Shown here piece after piece: positions 50,569 to 58,798 of a stretch of 64,000 bases of DNA. Position 1 is the stretch's first letter. The number at the start of each line of letters is the position of its first letter. The stretch is from DAOUKH01 sp965261455. Its GTDB lineage: Bacteria > Chloroflexota > Dehalococcoidia > SHYB01. The position numbers and the translations under genes were made by a program. The DNA is taken from assembly GCA_965261455.1 (NCBI GenBank), contig OZ253453.1, positions 682,001 through 746,000 of the forward strand, given 5' to 3'. The notes under the pieces are model-generated. The model worked only from the letters and a program-made list of their open reading frames with translations. It searched no databases and was not told where the DNA came from.

Positions 50569-51587
50569 AGTATAGCCGATGGGAGATCGGGGAGAGGCCG
50601 CAACTCGCCGCCCGGTTGCTCGCCGCGAGGCCATAGTATAGCCGATGGGAGATCGGGGAGAGGCCGCAACTGGCGGGGCCTTCAGGCGCTTCGTCGCCCA
50701 GTATAGCCGATGGGAGATCGGGGAGAGGCCGCAACTCGCTGGCCTTCACGGAGATCGAGGCCGGCAGTATAGCCGATGGGAGATCGGGGAGAGGCCGCAA
50801 CTCCCATCATCATTGCGAAGACCCTCCTCAAAGTATAGCCGATGGGAGATCGGGGAGAGGCCGCAACCGGCTTCTACGGCTATTTACCCGCCATCTGAGT
50901 ATAGCCGATGGGAGATCGGGGAGAGGCCGCAACACCATTCGACGCGGTAGCCGGTCACCGGAAGTATAGCCGATGGGAGATCGGGGAGAGGCCGCAACTC
51001 TCACTTGGCGCGAACGGTTGGCGGTTCTAGTATAGCCGATGGGAGATCGGGGAGAGGCCGCAACGAAGAACGTCGGGAGGCCCGCTTTGTTCGAAGTATA
51101 GCCGATGGGAGATCGGGGAGAGGCCGCAACCGCCGTGAGGCGGTCCAGGAACGGGCGCTAGTATAGCCGATGGGAGATCGGGGAGAGGCCGCAACTCGCG
51201 GCGGTGATCGCCCTGGCGCTCGCTAGTATAGCCGATGGGAGATCGGGGAGAGGCCGCAACTTGCGGTAGCGATAGAGCGCCTGCCTGCAAGTATAGCCGA
51301 TGGGAGATCGGGGAGAGGCCGCAACACGTCAAGGAATCGGCAGCAGCCTAGGAGTAGTATAGCCGATGGGAGATCGGGGAGAGGCCGCAACTGTGCCGTC
51401 GTCGGCGAACGCCGTAGCGCAGTATAGCCGATGGGAGATCGGGGAGAGGCCGCAACTTGACGTCGCCAAGGCATTCGCCGAAGTGGAGTATAGCCGATGG
51501 GAGATCGGGGAGAGGCCGCAACCCGGACCCGAACGCCGCCGCTCATGCGGTAGTATAGCCGATGGGAGATCGGGGAGAGGCCGCAAC
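50569..51587 (-). CRISPR. CRISPR array, 16 identical 36-bp repeats, 15 spacers
   Basis: Repeats start at 50569, 50635, 50700, 50766, 50832, 50898, 50963, 51029, 51095, 51160, 51225, 51290, 51356, 51421, 51487 and 51552. All 16 are identical by eye. Spacers are 29 or 30 nt. Read on the minus strand, the repeat starts GTTGCGGCC and ends GGCTATACT, the normal type II-C orientation, confirmed by the tracrRNA anti-repeat. Transcription therefore runs toward cas2. The 3' TATACT matches a -10 box, so repeats may carry their own promoters as in Neisseria. No spacer was seen to match this window. Confidence 0.97.
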
Positions 51588-51726
51588 GGGGCGGCTCCCC
51601 CCCCCCCGACGAACGTTTGTGCTGTACAACGTTATGTCCAGCCGCGCGCCACTCCGCGGCTTGCTTGACCGCTTTTCGGCGCGGGCCATAGTATAGGCGC
51701 TGCAATCAGTGCAGCAGGAGGGCCGT
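51588..51726 (-). promoter_or_regulatory. presumed CRISPR leader / upstream region
   Basis: Lies upstream of the first transcribed repeat on the minus strand. It holds a run of 11 C (51597-51607, G-run on the transcribed strand) 9 bp from the array, and TATACT on the minus strand at 51695-51690, a candidate -10 for a long pre-crRNA. The region also serves the amidohydrolase gene that starts at 51727 in the other direction. Confidence 0.45.
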
Positions 51727-52809
51727 ATGGGGCAGTATCAAATCATATCGGCAGACTCTCACGTCAGCCCGCCGCCTACGTTCTGGCGCGACTACCTCCC
51801 CGGGAGCTTCACCGACCGCGCTCCGTCGCTGGAATCGACCGACGAGGGCGACTTCGTGGTCTTCGAGGGGCGCAAGACGCCCTTCATCATGCTCTCGAAC
51901 CTGGCGGGGAAGAAGGCCGAGGACTACAAGTTCAAGGGGAAGATCAGCGACACGCGTCCGGGGGGCTGGGATCCCACCGAGCGGGTGAAGGACCAGGACA
52001 TTGACGGGGTGGACGCCGAGGCGATCTACGGAGGCGGCCCGCTGCGGACGCAAGACCACGACCTCGCCATCGCCAGCCACCGCGCCTACAACGACTGGCT
52101 GGCGGACTTCTGCAAGCCCTCGCCCGACCGGCTCCTCGGCATCGCCTACATTCCGGTGTGGGATGTGGATGAAGCGGTCGCCGAGGTCAAGCACGCCGCC
52201 AAGGTCGGCCTTCGGGGCGCGCTCATACCTGGCGTGAGCCCCGACGGCGCCGACTACACCGACCCCAAGTTCGACCCCTTGTGGGGCGAGATCGCCGCTC
52301 AAGGCATGTCGGTGCAGGTCCACTCCAGCATGGGCGGGCGGAGCACCCGCTTCGACACCACGCCGCACTTCCTGTCGGACATGACGATGACCAAGCTAAG
52401 CTTGGCCGAGCCCATCGGCCTATTCATCTACGGCGGCGTCTTCGAGCGCTTCCCCACGTTGAAGCTGGTCGAAGTCGAGGGCGGCCTGGGTTGGTGCGCC
52501 TTCATCATCAACTACATGGACCACGTGTGGAACAAGCACCGGCACTGGACGAAGTCGGATCTGAAGGAGCCGCCGAGCTACTACTTCAAGCGGCACGTGC
52601 TGGGAACCCTGATCGACGACCCCGTCGCCATTCGGGAGCGGCACACCATCGGGGTCGAGAGCATCATGTGGTCGTCGGACTACCCGCACAGCGAGACGTC
52701 GTGGCCCGAGTCGAAGGCGGTCATCGAGGAGCACTTCGCGGGCGTGCCCGACGACGAGAAGCAAAAGATGATCGTGGGGAACGCGGCCGCCCTGTACCAC
52801 CTGGTCTAA
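51727..52809 (+). CDS. amidohydrolase-2 family metal-dependent hydrolase
   Basis: A 360-residue TIM-barrel protein of the PF04909-type amidohydrolase/decarboxylase group. It opens with IISADSHVSPPPTFW (in place of the DxHxH of the wider superfamily), has MSVQVHSSMGGRSTRFD in the middle and ends with ESIMWSSDYPHSETSWP, whose Asp is the usual metal ligand. These enzymes include ACMSD-type decarboxylases and ring hydrolases. CAGGAGG before ATG 51727 fixes the start. A similar gene follows 46 bp downstream, so they are probably one operon. Confidence 0.87.
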   Translation: MGQYQIISADSHVSPPPTFWRDYLPGSFTDRAPSLESTDEGDFVVFEGRKTPFIMLSNLAGKKAEDYKFKGKISDTRPGGWDPTERVKDQDIDGVDAEAIYGGGPLRTQDHDLAIASHRAYNDWLADFCKPSPDRLLGIAYIPVWDVDEAVAEVKHAAKVGLRGALIPGVSPDGADYTDPKFDPLWGEIAAQGMSVQVHSSMGGRSTRFDTTPHFLSDMTMTKLSLAEPIGLFIYGGVFERFPTLKLVEVEGGLGWCAFIINYMDHVWNKHRHWTKSDLKEPPSYYFKRHVLGTLIDDPVAIRERHTIGVESIMWSSDYPHSETSWPESKAVIEEHFAGVPDDEKQKMIVGNAAALYHLV

Positions 52810-52855
52810 CCGCCAAGCGGCGAATCTGACGGAGAGAAACGGAGAAGGAGCACCG

Positions 52856-54049
52856 ATGACGACGGATACGAAGGTGAAGACGCGGATCATCGACGCGGAC
52901 GGGCACTATCTGGAGCCGGCGTTCGCGCTGCCGGACTACATCGAGCCCGAGTACAAGGAGTACGCGCCGAGGATTATCAAGAAGGACGACGGGTTAGAGT
53001 ACTGGGTGAACAACCACTGGGGCCGGTCGAACCCGACGATCGGGCCCGATCCGCAGGCCACGCGGGCCTCGGCGGTGGCGGGTCTGGCGGGCGTCGAGCG
53101 CTGGAACCACGGTGTCGACCTCGGCAACGTGATGAACCTGAACTACACGCAGATGAACCCGGCGGCCCAGGAGCCGACGGCGCGGCTTGGGGTCATGGAC
53201 GACGAGCGCATGGACGAGGCGGTGCTGTACCCCACCATGAACCTGCAGACCATCGACGACCCGCCGCTGCACCACGCCGTCAACCGGGCGCTGAACAACT
53301 GGCTGGCGGAGTACTACGTGCAGGGCGGCGGCGGCCGGCTGCACGGCGCGGTCAATATCGTGGCGGTGCACGACGTGGAGTGGGCCTGCCAGGAGGCCCG
53401 CCGGTGCGTGAGGGACTTCGGCTTCAAGGCGATCTTCCTGCGACCTTGCCACGCCGTCGAGGATGCCCGGTGGTGGAACGACTATTACGACCCGCTGTTC
53501 GCCACCGCGGCGGAGCTTGACGTCCCCATCGGCTTCCATCCCTTCCCCGGCGACGCCATGTACGGCTCGGGGCGCTTCTTCGACATGGTCGGGCCCAACA
53601 TCATCCAACAGTTCGCCCGCACGCCGGTGAACCACCCCGTGGACTCGATGCACCTCCTCACGGGGATCATCGCGGGCGGCAAGCTCGAAAAGTACCCCAA
53701 CCTGCGCTTCGCCATCCTGGAATCGAGTGGCGGCTGGCTCATTTCGCTGCTGGAGCGGCTCGACCACCGCTACGAGCACCTGGGGCACGTCGTGCCGCAC
53801 CTGAAGATGACGCCGACGGAGTACTTCCGCCGGCAGGGCTGGATCTCGTTCGACCCCGAAGAGGCCACGCTGCCGCTCACGGCGCAGTGGCTCGGCGCCG
53901 ACCGGATCATCTGGGGCTCCGACTTCCCCCACCCCGACGCCTTCTACCCCAACTTCGTGGAGATGCTGAACGGCAAGATCGCCGAGCTCACCGAAGAGGA
54001 GCAGGCCCAGATCCGCGGGCTCAACGCGGTGGACTTCTATAAGATATAG
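52856..54049 (+). CDS. amidohydrolase-2 family metal-dependent hydrolase
   Basis: A 397-residue relative of the preceding gene. RIIDADGHYLEPAFALPDYI is at the N-terminus, PIGFHPFPGDAMYGSG carries the mid-barrel His, and DRIIWGSDFPHPDAFYP the late Asp. The two proteins may form a hetero-oligomer or work in sequence on one substrate. GAGAAGGAG precedes the ATG. A strong terminator follows the stop. Confidence 0.87.
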   Translation: MTTDTKVKTRIIDADGHYLEPAFALPDYIEPEYKEYAPRIIKKDDGLEYWVNNHWGRSNPTIGPDPQATRASAVAGLAGVERWNHGVDLGNVMNLNYTQMNPAAQEPTARLGVMDDERMDEAVLYPTMNLQTIDDPPLHHAVNRALNNWLAEYYVQGGGGRLHGAVNIVAVHDVEWACQEARRCVRDFGFKAIFLRPCHAVEDARWWNDYYDPLFATAAELDVPIGFHPFPGDAMYGSGRFFDMVGPNIIQQFARTPVNHPVDSMHLLTGIIAGGKLEKYPNLRFAILESSGGWLISLLERLDHRYEHLGHVVPHLKMTPTEYFRRQGWISFDPEEATLPLTAQWLGADRIIWGSDFPHPDAFYPNFVEMLNGKIAELTEEEQAQIRGLNAVDFYKI

Positions 54050-54068
54050 GGCAACCGTTGCGTAACGC

Positions 54069-54106
54069 AAAAGAAGGGGCGGGCCGCCGAGTCCGCCCCT
54101 TCTTTT
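54069..54106 (+). terminator. strong Rho-independent terminator
   Basis: A 14-bp perfect stem (AAAAGAAGGGGCGG / CCGCCCCTTCTTTT) around a 10-nt loop, with A-run and T-run on its two sides, 19 bp after the amidohydrolase stop. Because of the flanking A- and T-runs it could work in both directions. Confidence 0.85.
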
Positions 54107-54182
54107 ATGTCGCCGACGAGCCGCGGGCTGTGGTAGCATAGCCAGCGGCCCGCAGCCCAACCATTGTGCCCCGAATAGCCGA

Positions 54183-57100
54183 GTGACCGCCGCACGAACC
54201 ACGCCAGGCAAGCCGCGCAAGGTCCTCGTTATCGGATCGGGCCCCATCGTTATCGGTCAGGCCGCCGAGTTCGACTACGCCGGCACCCAGGCCTGCCGCG
54301 CCCTCCGCGAGGAGGGCGTCACGACCGTCCTCGTCAACTCGAATCCGGCGACGATCATGACGGACGAGGACATCGCCGACTCCGTCTACATCGAGCCACT
54401 GACCGTCGAAGTCGTCGAGCGGATCATCCAGCGCGAGCGGCCCGACGGCGTCCTGCCCACCCTGGGCGGGCAGACGGGGCTCAACCTCGCGGTCGAGCTT
54501 GCCGACGCCGGCATTTTCGAGAAGTACGACGTTCGGCTCCTCGGCACGCCGCTGGAGACCATCAAGGACGCCGAGGACCGGGAGCGCTTCCGGTCGCTGC
54601 TCGCGGCCATTGGCGAGCCCACGCCGCCGTCCGCGATCGCCGGCTCCCTCGACGAGGCTCGCCGCGCCGCCCAGGAGCTCGGACTGCCGCTGGTGGTCCG
54701 CCCCGCCTACACCCTCGGGGGCACCGGCGGCGGCATCGCCGAGACGCCCGAGGAGCTCGACGTCGTCGTACGGCGCGGCCTCGACGCCAGCCCCATCACC
54801 CAGGTCCTGGTGGAAAAGTCACTGGTGGGCTGGAAGGAAGTCGAGTACGAGGTGATGCGCGACGGTGCGGACAACTGCATCACGATCTGCAACATGGAGA
54901 ACCTGGACCCGATGGGGGTCCACACCGGCGACAGCATCGTCGTGGCGCCGAGCCAAACCCTGTCCGACAAGGACTACCAGATGCTGCGCTCGTCCAGCCT
55001 CAAGATCATCCGCGCGCTGGGCATCGAAGGCGGTTGCAACGTGCAGCTTGCCCTCGCCCCGGGGGACGTGGTCGGCGAGACCCTTCCCGGCGGGACGCCG
55101 GACTCCAGCCGTTACTACGTTATCGAGGTCAACCCCAGGGTGAGCCGCAGCTCGGCTCTGGCGAGCAAGGCGACGGGCTATCCCATCGCCCGTGTAGCCG
55201 CCAAAATCGCGGTCGGCAAGCGCCTCGACGAGATACCCAACGCGGTGACGGGCAAGACGCTGGCGGCGTTCGAGCCCGCGCTCGACTACTGCGTGGTGAA
55301 GATTCCCCGCTGGCCGTTCGACAAGTTCCCCACCGGCGACCGCGTCACCGGCACACAGATGAAGGCCACCGGCGAAGTCATGGCCATCGACCGCACCTTC
55401 GAGGCGGCCTTCCAGAAGGCCATCCGCTGCCTCGAAGTCTCGGGGCACTCCGTGCTGTGGGAGGACGCCGGCTGGACCGAGGACGGCAAGCTGTACGCGG
55501 AACGCTTGCCTCTGCACCCAAACGATGAACGGCTCTGGGGGCTGCTGGCGGCGCTCCGCCGCGGCCTGGGTCCGGAGGACCTGTCGCGGCAGACGGGTAT
55601 CGATCCCTGGTTCATCCGCGCGCTGGACAACATCGTGGGCATGGAGCGTCGGCTGCTTGGCGAGCACCTCTCGGCCGGCCTCCTGCGCGACGCGAAGCGC
55701 ATGGGCTTCGCCGACGCCGCTATCGCCGTGCTTACCGACCGTTCGGCGGAGCAGGTGCGGGGTCTGCGGGGGCGGTGGGGCATCCGGCCGGTCTACAAGA
55801 TGGTGGACACCTGCGCCGCCGAGTTCGAAGCGGAGACCGCCTATTTCTACAGTGCCTACGAGGAAGAGAACGAAGCCCCGCCGCTGGGCGGGCGGCGCGC
55901 CCTCGTCGCCGGAAGCGGGCCCATCCGCATCGGCCAGGGGATCGAGTTCGACTACTGCTCGGTCCACGCCGCGTGGGCGCTGCAAGGCGAGGGCGTCAAG
56001 AGCATCGTGGTCAACTCGAACCCGGAGACGGTCTCCACCGACTTCGACACCAGCGACCGGCTCTACTTCGAACCGCTGGACGAGGAGAGCGTGCGCGACA
56101 TCCTGGAGAACGAGGCGGTCGAGGAGGACGGCGAGCTGTCCTTCCCGCCCTCGATCGTGCAGTTCGGCGGGCAAACGGGGATCAACCTGTCCCAGACCCT
56201 CGACCGTGCCCAGCTCCCCATCCTGGGCTCGACGGCGCGCTCGATCGACATCGCCTCCGACCGCCACTTGTTCGAGGAGTTCCTTGCCGGCCTCGGCATC
56301 CCCAACCCGCCGGGCGCGGCGGTGGCCAACCTCGAACAGGCGCTGATAGTGGCCCAGTCCATCGACTACCCGATCCTGGTGCGCCCCAGCTACGTCCTCG
56401 GCGGGCGGGCCATGGAAATCGTGCAGAATGACGACGAGCTGGCGAAGTACATGAAGCAGGCGCTCGAAGCCGGCGAGGGCCGCCGCGTGCTGATCGACCG
56501 CTACCTCGAAGGCCGCGAGGTGGACGTCGACGCCATCTGCGACGGGGAGACGGTACTCATCCCCGGCCTTATGGAGCACATCGAACGGGCCGGCGTCCAC
56601 AGCGGCGACTCGATGGCGATCTACCCCGGCCTGACGCTGACCGAGGACGAAGTCGATACGATGGTGGACTACACCACCCGCATCGGCCTCGCGCTCCAAG
56701 TGAAGGGGCTGATGAACGTGCAGTACGTGCTCACCGGCGGGGAGGCTTACCGCAGCCCGTGGAGCGGCGCCGTCGCCAGCCGCCCCGAGGTGTACGTTCT
56801 CGAAGTGAACCCTCGGGGCAGCCGGACGGTGCCCTTCCTCTCGAAGGTGACCGGCGTCCCCATGGTGAAGGCGGCCGTCAAGGCCATGCTGGGCCGGAGC
56901 CTCGTGGAGCAGGGATACCAGCCGGGGCTGTACAAGCGGCGCAAGCTCGTCGGCGTGAAGGCGCCGGTGTTCTCGATGTCGAAGCTGGCCGGCGTCGACA
57001 CCTACCTCGGCCCTGAAATGAAGTCGACGGGCGAGGTGATGGGGATCGACCGCGACTTCCGGCCCGCGCTGGTGAAGAGCCTGATGGCGGCGGGCATGAT

Positions 57101-57539
57101 GCTGCCTCCGAAGGGCTCGATCCTGCTCAGCATCGCCGACCGCCACAAGGCCGACGCCGCACCTCTGGTGCGCGACCTGCGCACAGCCGGGTACAAGCTC
57201 TACGCAACCGAGGGCACGGCGGCGATGATCGAGGGGATGGGGATTCCCGTCACACTTATCACCAAGTACCTCAGCGGGGAACACCCCAACTGCGTGGACG
57301 TGGTGGCCGACGGTACTGTAGACGCAGTGGTGAACACCGTCACCGGCGACCGCGCCACGCTCCAGGACGGGTTCCAGATTCGACGCGCCGCCGTCGAGCG
57401 CCGCATCCCGGTGTTCACGTCGCTGGATACGGCGCGCGCCGCCGCCGAGAGCTTGGTCAACGGGGAGGGCGACTTCGCGGTGCGCCCGATCCACGAGTAC
57501 CGTGAGGCGCCCGAGGCGCGCCCCGCGCCGACGGCCTAG
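54183..57539 (+). CDS. carB: carbamoyl-phosphate synthase large subunit
   Basis: 1118 residues in two homologous halves, each with a biotin-carboxylase-like ATP-grasp unit: VLVIGSGPIVIGQAAEFDYAG at about residue 14 and ALVAGSGPIRIGQGIEFDYCS at about 575. SRSSALASKATGYPIA and the corresponding RGSRTVPFLSKVTGVP are the second landmarks of each half. The C-terminal MGS-like regulatory domain (about 960-1100) includes GYKLYATEGTAAMIEGMGI. It makes carbamoyl phosphate for pyrimidines and arginine. It starts with GTG 54183 without a clear SD. The partner carA is not in the window. It overlaps the convergent ATCase-like gene by 4 bp. Confidence 0.96.
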   Translation: MTAARTTPGKPRKVLVIGSGPIVIGQAAEFDYAGTQACRALREEGVTTVLVNSNPATIMTDEDIADSVYIEPLTVEVVERIIQRERPDGVLPTLGGQTGLNLAVELADAGIFEKYDVRLLGTPLETIKDAEDRERFRSLLAAIGEPTPPSAIAGSLDEARRAAQELGLPLVVRPAYTLGGTGGGIAETPEELDVVVRRGLDASPITQVLVEKSLVGWKEVEYEVMRDGADNCITICNMENLDPMGVHTGDSIVVAPSQTLSDKDYQMLRSSSLKIIRALGIEGGCNVQLALAPGDVVGETLPGGTPDSSRYYVIEVNPRVSRSSALASKATGYPIARVAAKIAVGKRLDEIPNAVTGKTLAAFEPALDYCVVKIPRWPFDKFPTGDRVTGTQMKATGEVMAIDRTFEAAFQKAIRCLEVSGHSVLWEDAGWTEDGKLYAERLPLHPNDERLWGLLAALRRGLGPEDLSRQTGIDPWFIRALDNIVGMERRLLGEHLSAGLLRDAKRMGFADAAIAVLTDRSAEQVRGLRGRWGIRPVYKMVDTCAAEFEAETAYFYSAYEEENEAPPLGGRRALVAGSGPIRIGQGIEFDYCSVHAAWALQGEGVKSIVVNSNPETVSTDFDTSDRLYFEPLDEESVRDILENEAVEEDGELSFPPSIVQFGGQTGINLSQTLDRAQLPILGSTARSIDIASDRHLFEEFLAGLGIPNPPGAAVANLEQALIVAQSIDYPILVRPSYVLGGRAMEIVQNDDELAKYMKQALEAGEGRRVLIDRYLEGREVDVDAICDGETVLIPGLMEHIERAGVHSGDSMAIYPGLTLTEDEVDTMVDYTTRIGLALQVKGLMNVQYVLTGGEAYRSPWSGAVASRPEVYVLEVNPRGSRTVPFLSKVTGVPMVKAAVKAMLGRSLVEQGYQPGLYKRRKLVGVKAPVFSMSKLAGVDTYLGPEMKSTGEVMGIDRDFRPALVKSLMAAGMMLPPKGSILLSIADRHKADAAPLVRDLRTAGYKLYATEGTAAMIEGMGIPVTLITKYLSGEHPNCVDVVADGTVDAVVNTVTGDRATLQDGFQIRRAAVERRIPVFTSLDTARAAAESLVNGEGDFAVRPIHEYREAPEARPAPTA

Positions 57540-58495
57540 CCGCCGAGAGTGAAGGCGAGCAGGGCCATACGCACGAAGAGCGCGTTCTCCGCCTGCCGGT
57601 AGGTGACAATCCGGCGGTCGGCGGCCTGGAAGGTGAAGTCCCCGCTCCGCTGCATCGGGTGCATGATGATCGCACTCGGCTTGAGCCGCTCCATGAACGC
57701 GCCGTCGATGACGAGGGAGACGTCGCGCGACTTCAGGAGCTGGGCGTGGGCCACGGTACGCGGCCCGTTGAGGTAGATGACGTCCGCGTCTTCCACACCG
57801 TCGTCGAGGCTGCGCGTCTCGAAGCACAGGCCCTTGGACTCGCAGTAGGCGCGGACGGCGGGGTCGATCTGGCCGCTGAAGGGGACCAGCGAGACCGTTA
57901 CGTCGTCGTAGAGGGCGAGCCCGTTTAGGAGGGCGCTGACGTTGCGGTGTTCGAGGCGGCCCACCACGGCCACGCGAGCGCCGTCCACCGCGCCGCGCTC
58001 CCGCGCGATGGTGTAGAGGTCGGCGAGGGCCTGGGTGGGGTGGTCGTCGAGGCTGCCGCCGTTGATGACGGGAACGGCATCGACGGCGCTGGCGCGCTCG
58101 ATGATGCCCTCGCCGCTGCTGCGCAGCACGACGACGTTGAAGCGCAGGCTAGCGAGTATCTGGATCACGTCGTCGATGTAGCTCGGAGTCTGGATGGGGA
58201 AGAACTGCGAGGCGTCCTCCGTCTGGTAGGCCGTGCCTCGAAGCAGGCCGAAGGCGCGCTCGAAGGAGGCCCGCGTGACGAAGCTGGGCTCGTAGAAGAG
58301 GCAGTAGAGGGCTTGGCCTTCGAGGGCGGGCAAGCCGTTGCCGTCCTTGAACCGATCGGCGCGCTCGAAGATGGCCTGCTCGGCCCAAGCGCGGTCGAAC
58401 TGCGTGGTGGTGGTCAGGTGAAAGTGCTGCGGCACGGGGTTCTCGGGGTTCTGGAGTGGCGGCCTATCGGCAAACGTCCACCAGTTTACCACCAC
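57536..58495 (-). CDS. aspartate/ornithine carbamoyltransferase-like protein with altered carbamoyl-phosphate loop
   Basis: 319 residues with the transcarbamylase fold: DDHPTQALADLYTIARE (His152) in the centre, RVAVVGRLEHRNVSALLNGL, a late IIMHPMQRSGDF and QAENALFVRMALL. The carbamoyl-phosphate loop that is STRTR in active enzymes reads SFVTR here (residues 71-75), and the GP after the late HP is MQ. It therefore may be a divergent ATCase, another transcarbamylase or a non-catalytic relative. Its position next to carB, though on the opposite strand, favours a link with carbamoyl phosphate. Confidence 0.8.
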   Translation of the reverse strand: MVVNWWTFADRPPLQNPENPVPQHFHLTTTTQFDRAWAEQAIFERADRFKDGNGLPALEGQALYCLFYEPSFVTRASFERAFGLLRGTAYQTEDASQFFPIQTPSYIDDVIQILASLRFNVVVLRSSGEGIIERASAVDAVPVINGGSLDDHPTQALADLYTIARERGAVDGARVAVVGRLEHRNVSALLNGLALYDDVTVSLVPFSGQIDPAVRAYCESKGLCFETRSLDDGVEDADVIYLNGPRTVAHAQLLKSRDVSLVIDGAFMERLKPSAIIMHPMQRSGDFTFQAADRRIVTYRQAENALFVRMALLAFTLGG

Positions 58496-58539
58496 GGGTG
58501 CGGATGGGACGGGGCGTTGAGTGCGTTCGCGTCGCTCCG

Positions 58540-58753
58540 CCCCTCTCTCAGTCTCGCCCCTAGAGGAGACCTTTGCGTAACTCGGCGGGCGGGCTTCAGC
58601 AAGGTCGCGCGGCCCCCGCCTCCCCCCGCCCTCACCCCAACCCTCTCCCAGCGGGAGAGGGAGTAAGACCCTGCGCCGCCTCCCTTTCCCAAGGCCAGCG
58701 GGCGGCGTTCTTCCCCTCGACGGAGTTTTGCAAAGGTCTCCAGAGGGGGAGAG
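58540..58753. repeat. composite of several dispersed repeats
   Basis: Contains the CCCTCTCTCAGTCTCGCCCC unit, AGACCTTTGCGTAAC to CCCCGCC (58564-58625, the reverse of 26519-26577), the CCTCACCCCAACCCTCTCCC block shared with 38675, and GTTTTGCAAAGGTCTCC plus AGAGGGGGAGAGG at the end. No gene. Confidence 0.7.
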
Positions 58754-58785
58754 GTCGGCGGCTTGAGACCCGGCGGGTCGGCCTC

Positions 58786-58791
58786 TAGAAT
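58786..58791 (+). promoter_or_regulatory. -10 box of the BtuF-like gene, near-leaderless
   Basis: TAGAAT ends 7 bp before the ATG at 58799, leaving no room for a Shine-Dalgarno site. This is the same layout as dapF. Confidence 0.5.
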
Positions 58792-58798
58792 GGCTGCC

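Noticed and set aside
50605..51551. Self-targeting spacers
   Set aside because: I looked by eye for matches of the 15 spacers within this window and found none; the rest of the genome was not available.
50645..51668. Protein-coding frames through the CRISPR repeats on both strands
   Set aside because: They translate the 36-bp repeats into repeated peptides (PRSPIGYT and similar), an artefact of the array.
54819..57827. Open frame of about 1000 codons antisense to carB
   Set aside because: It mirrors carB codon bias in GC-rich DNA, has His/Arg/Gly-rich low-complexity translation, no ribosome site and no family resemblance.
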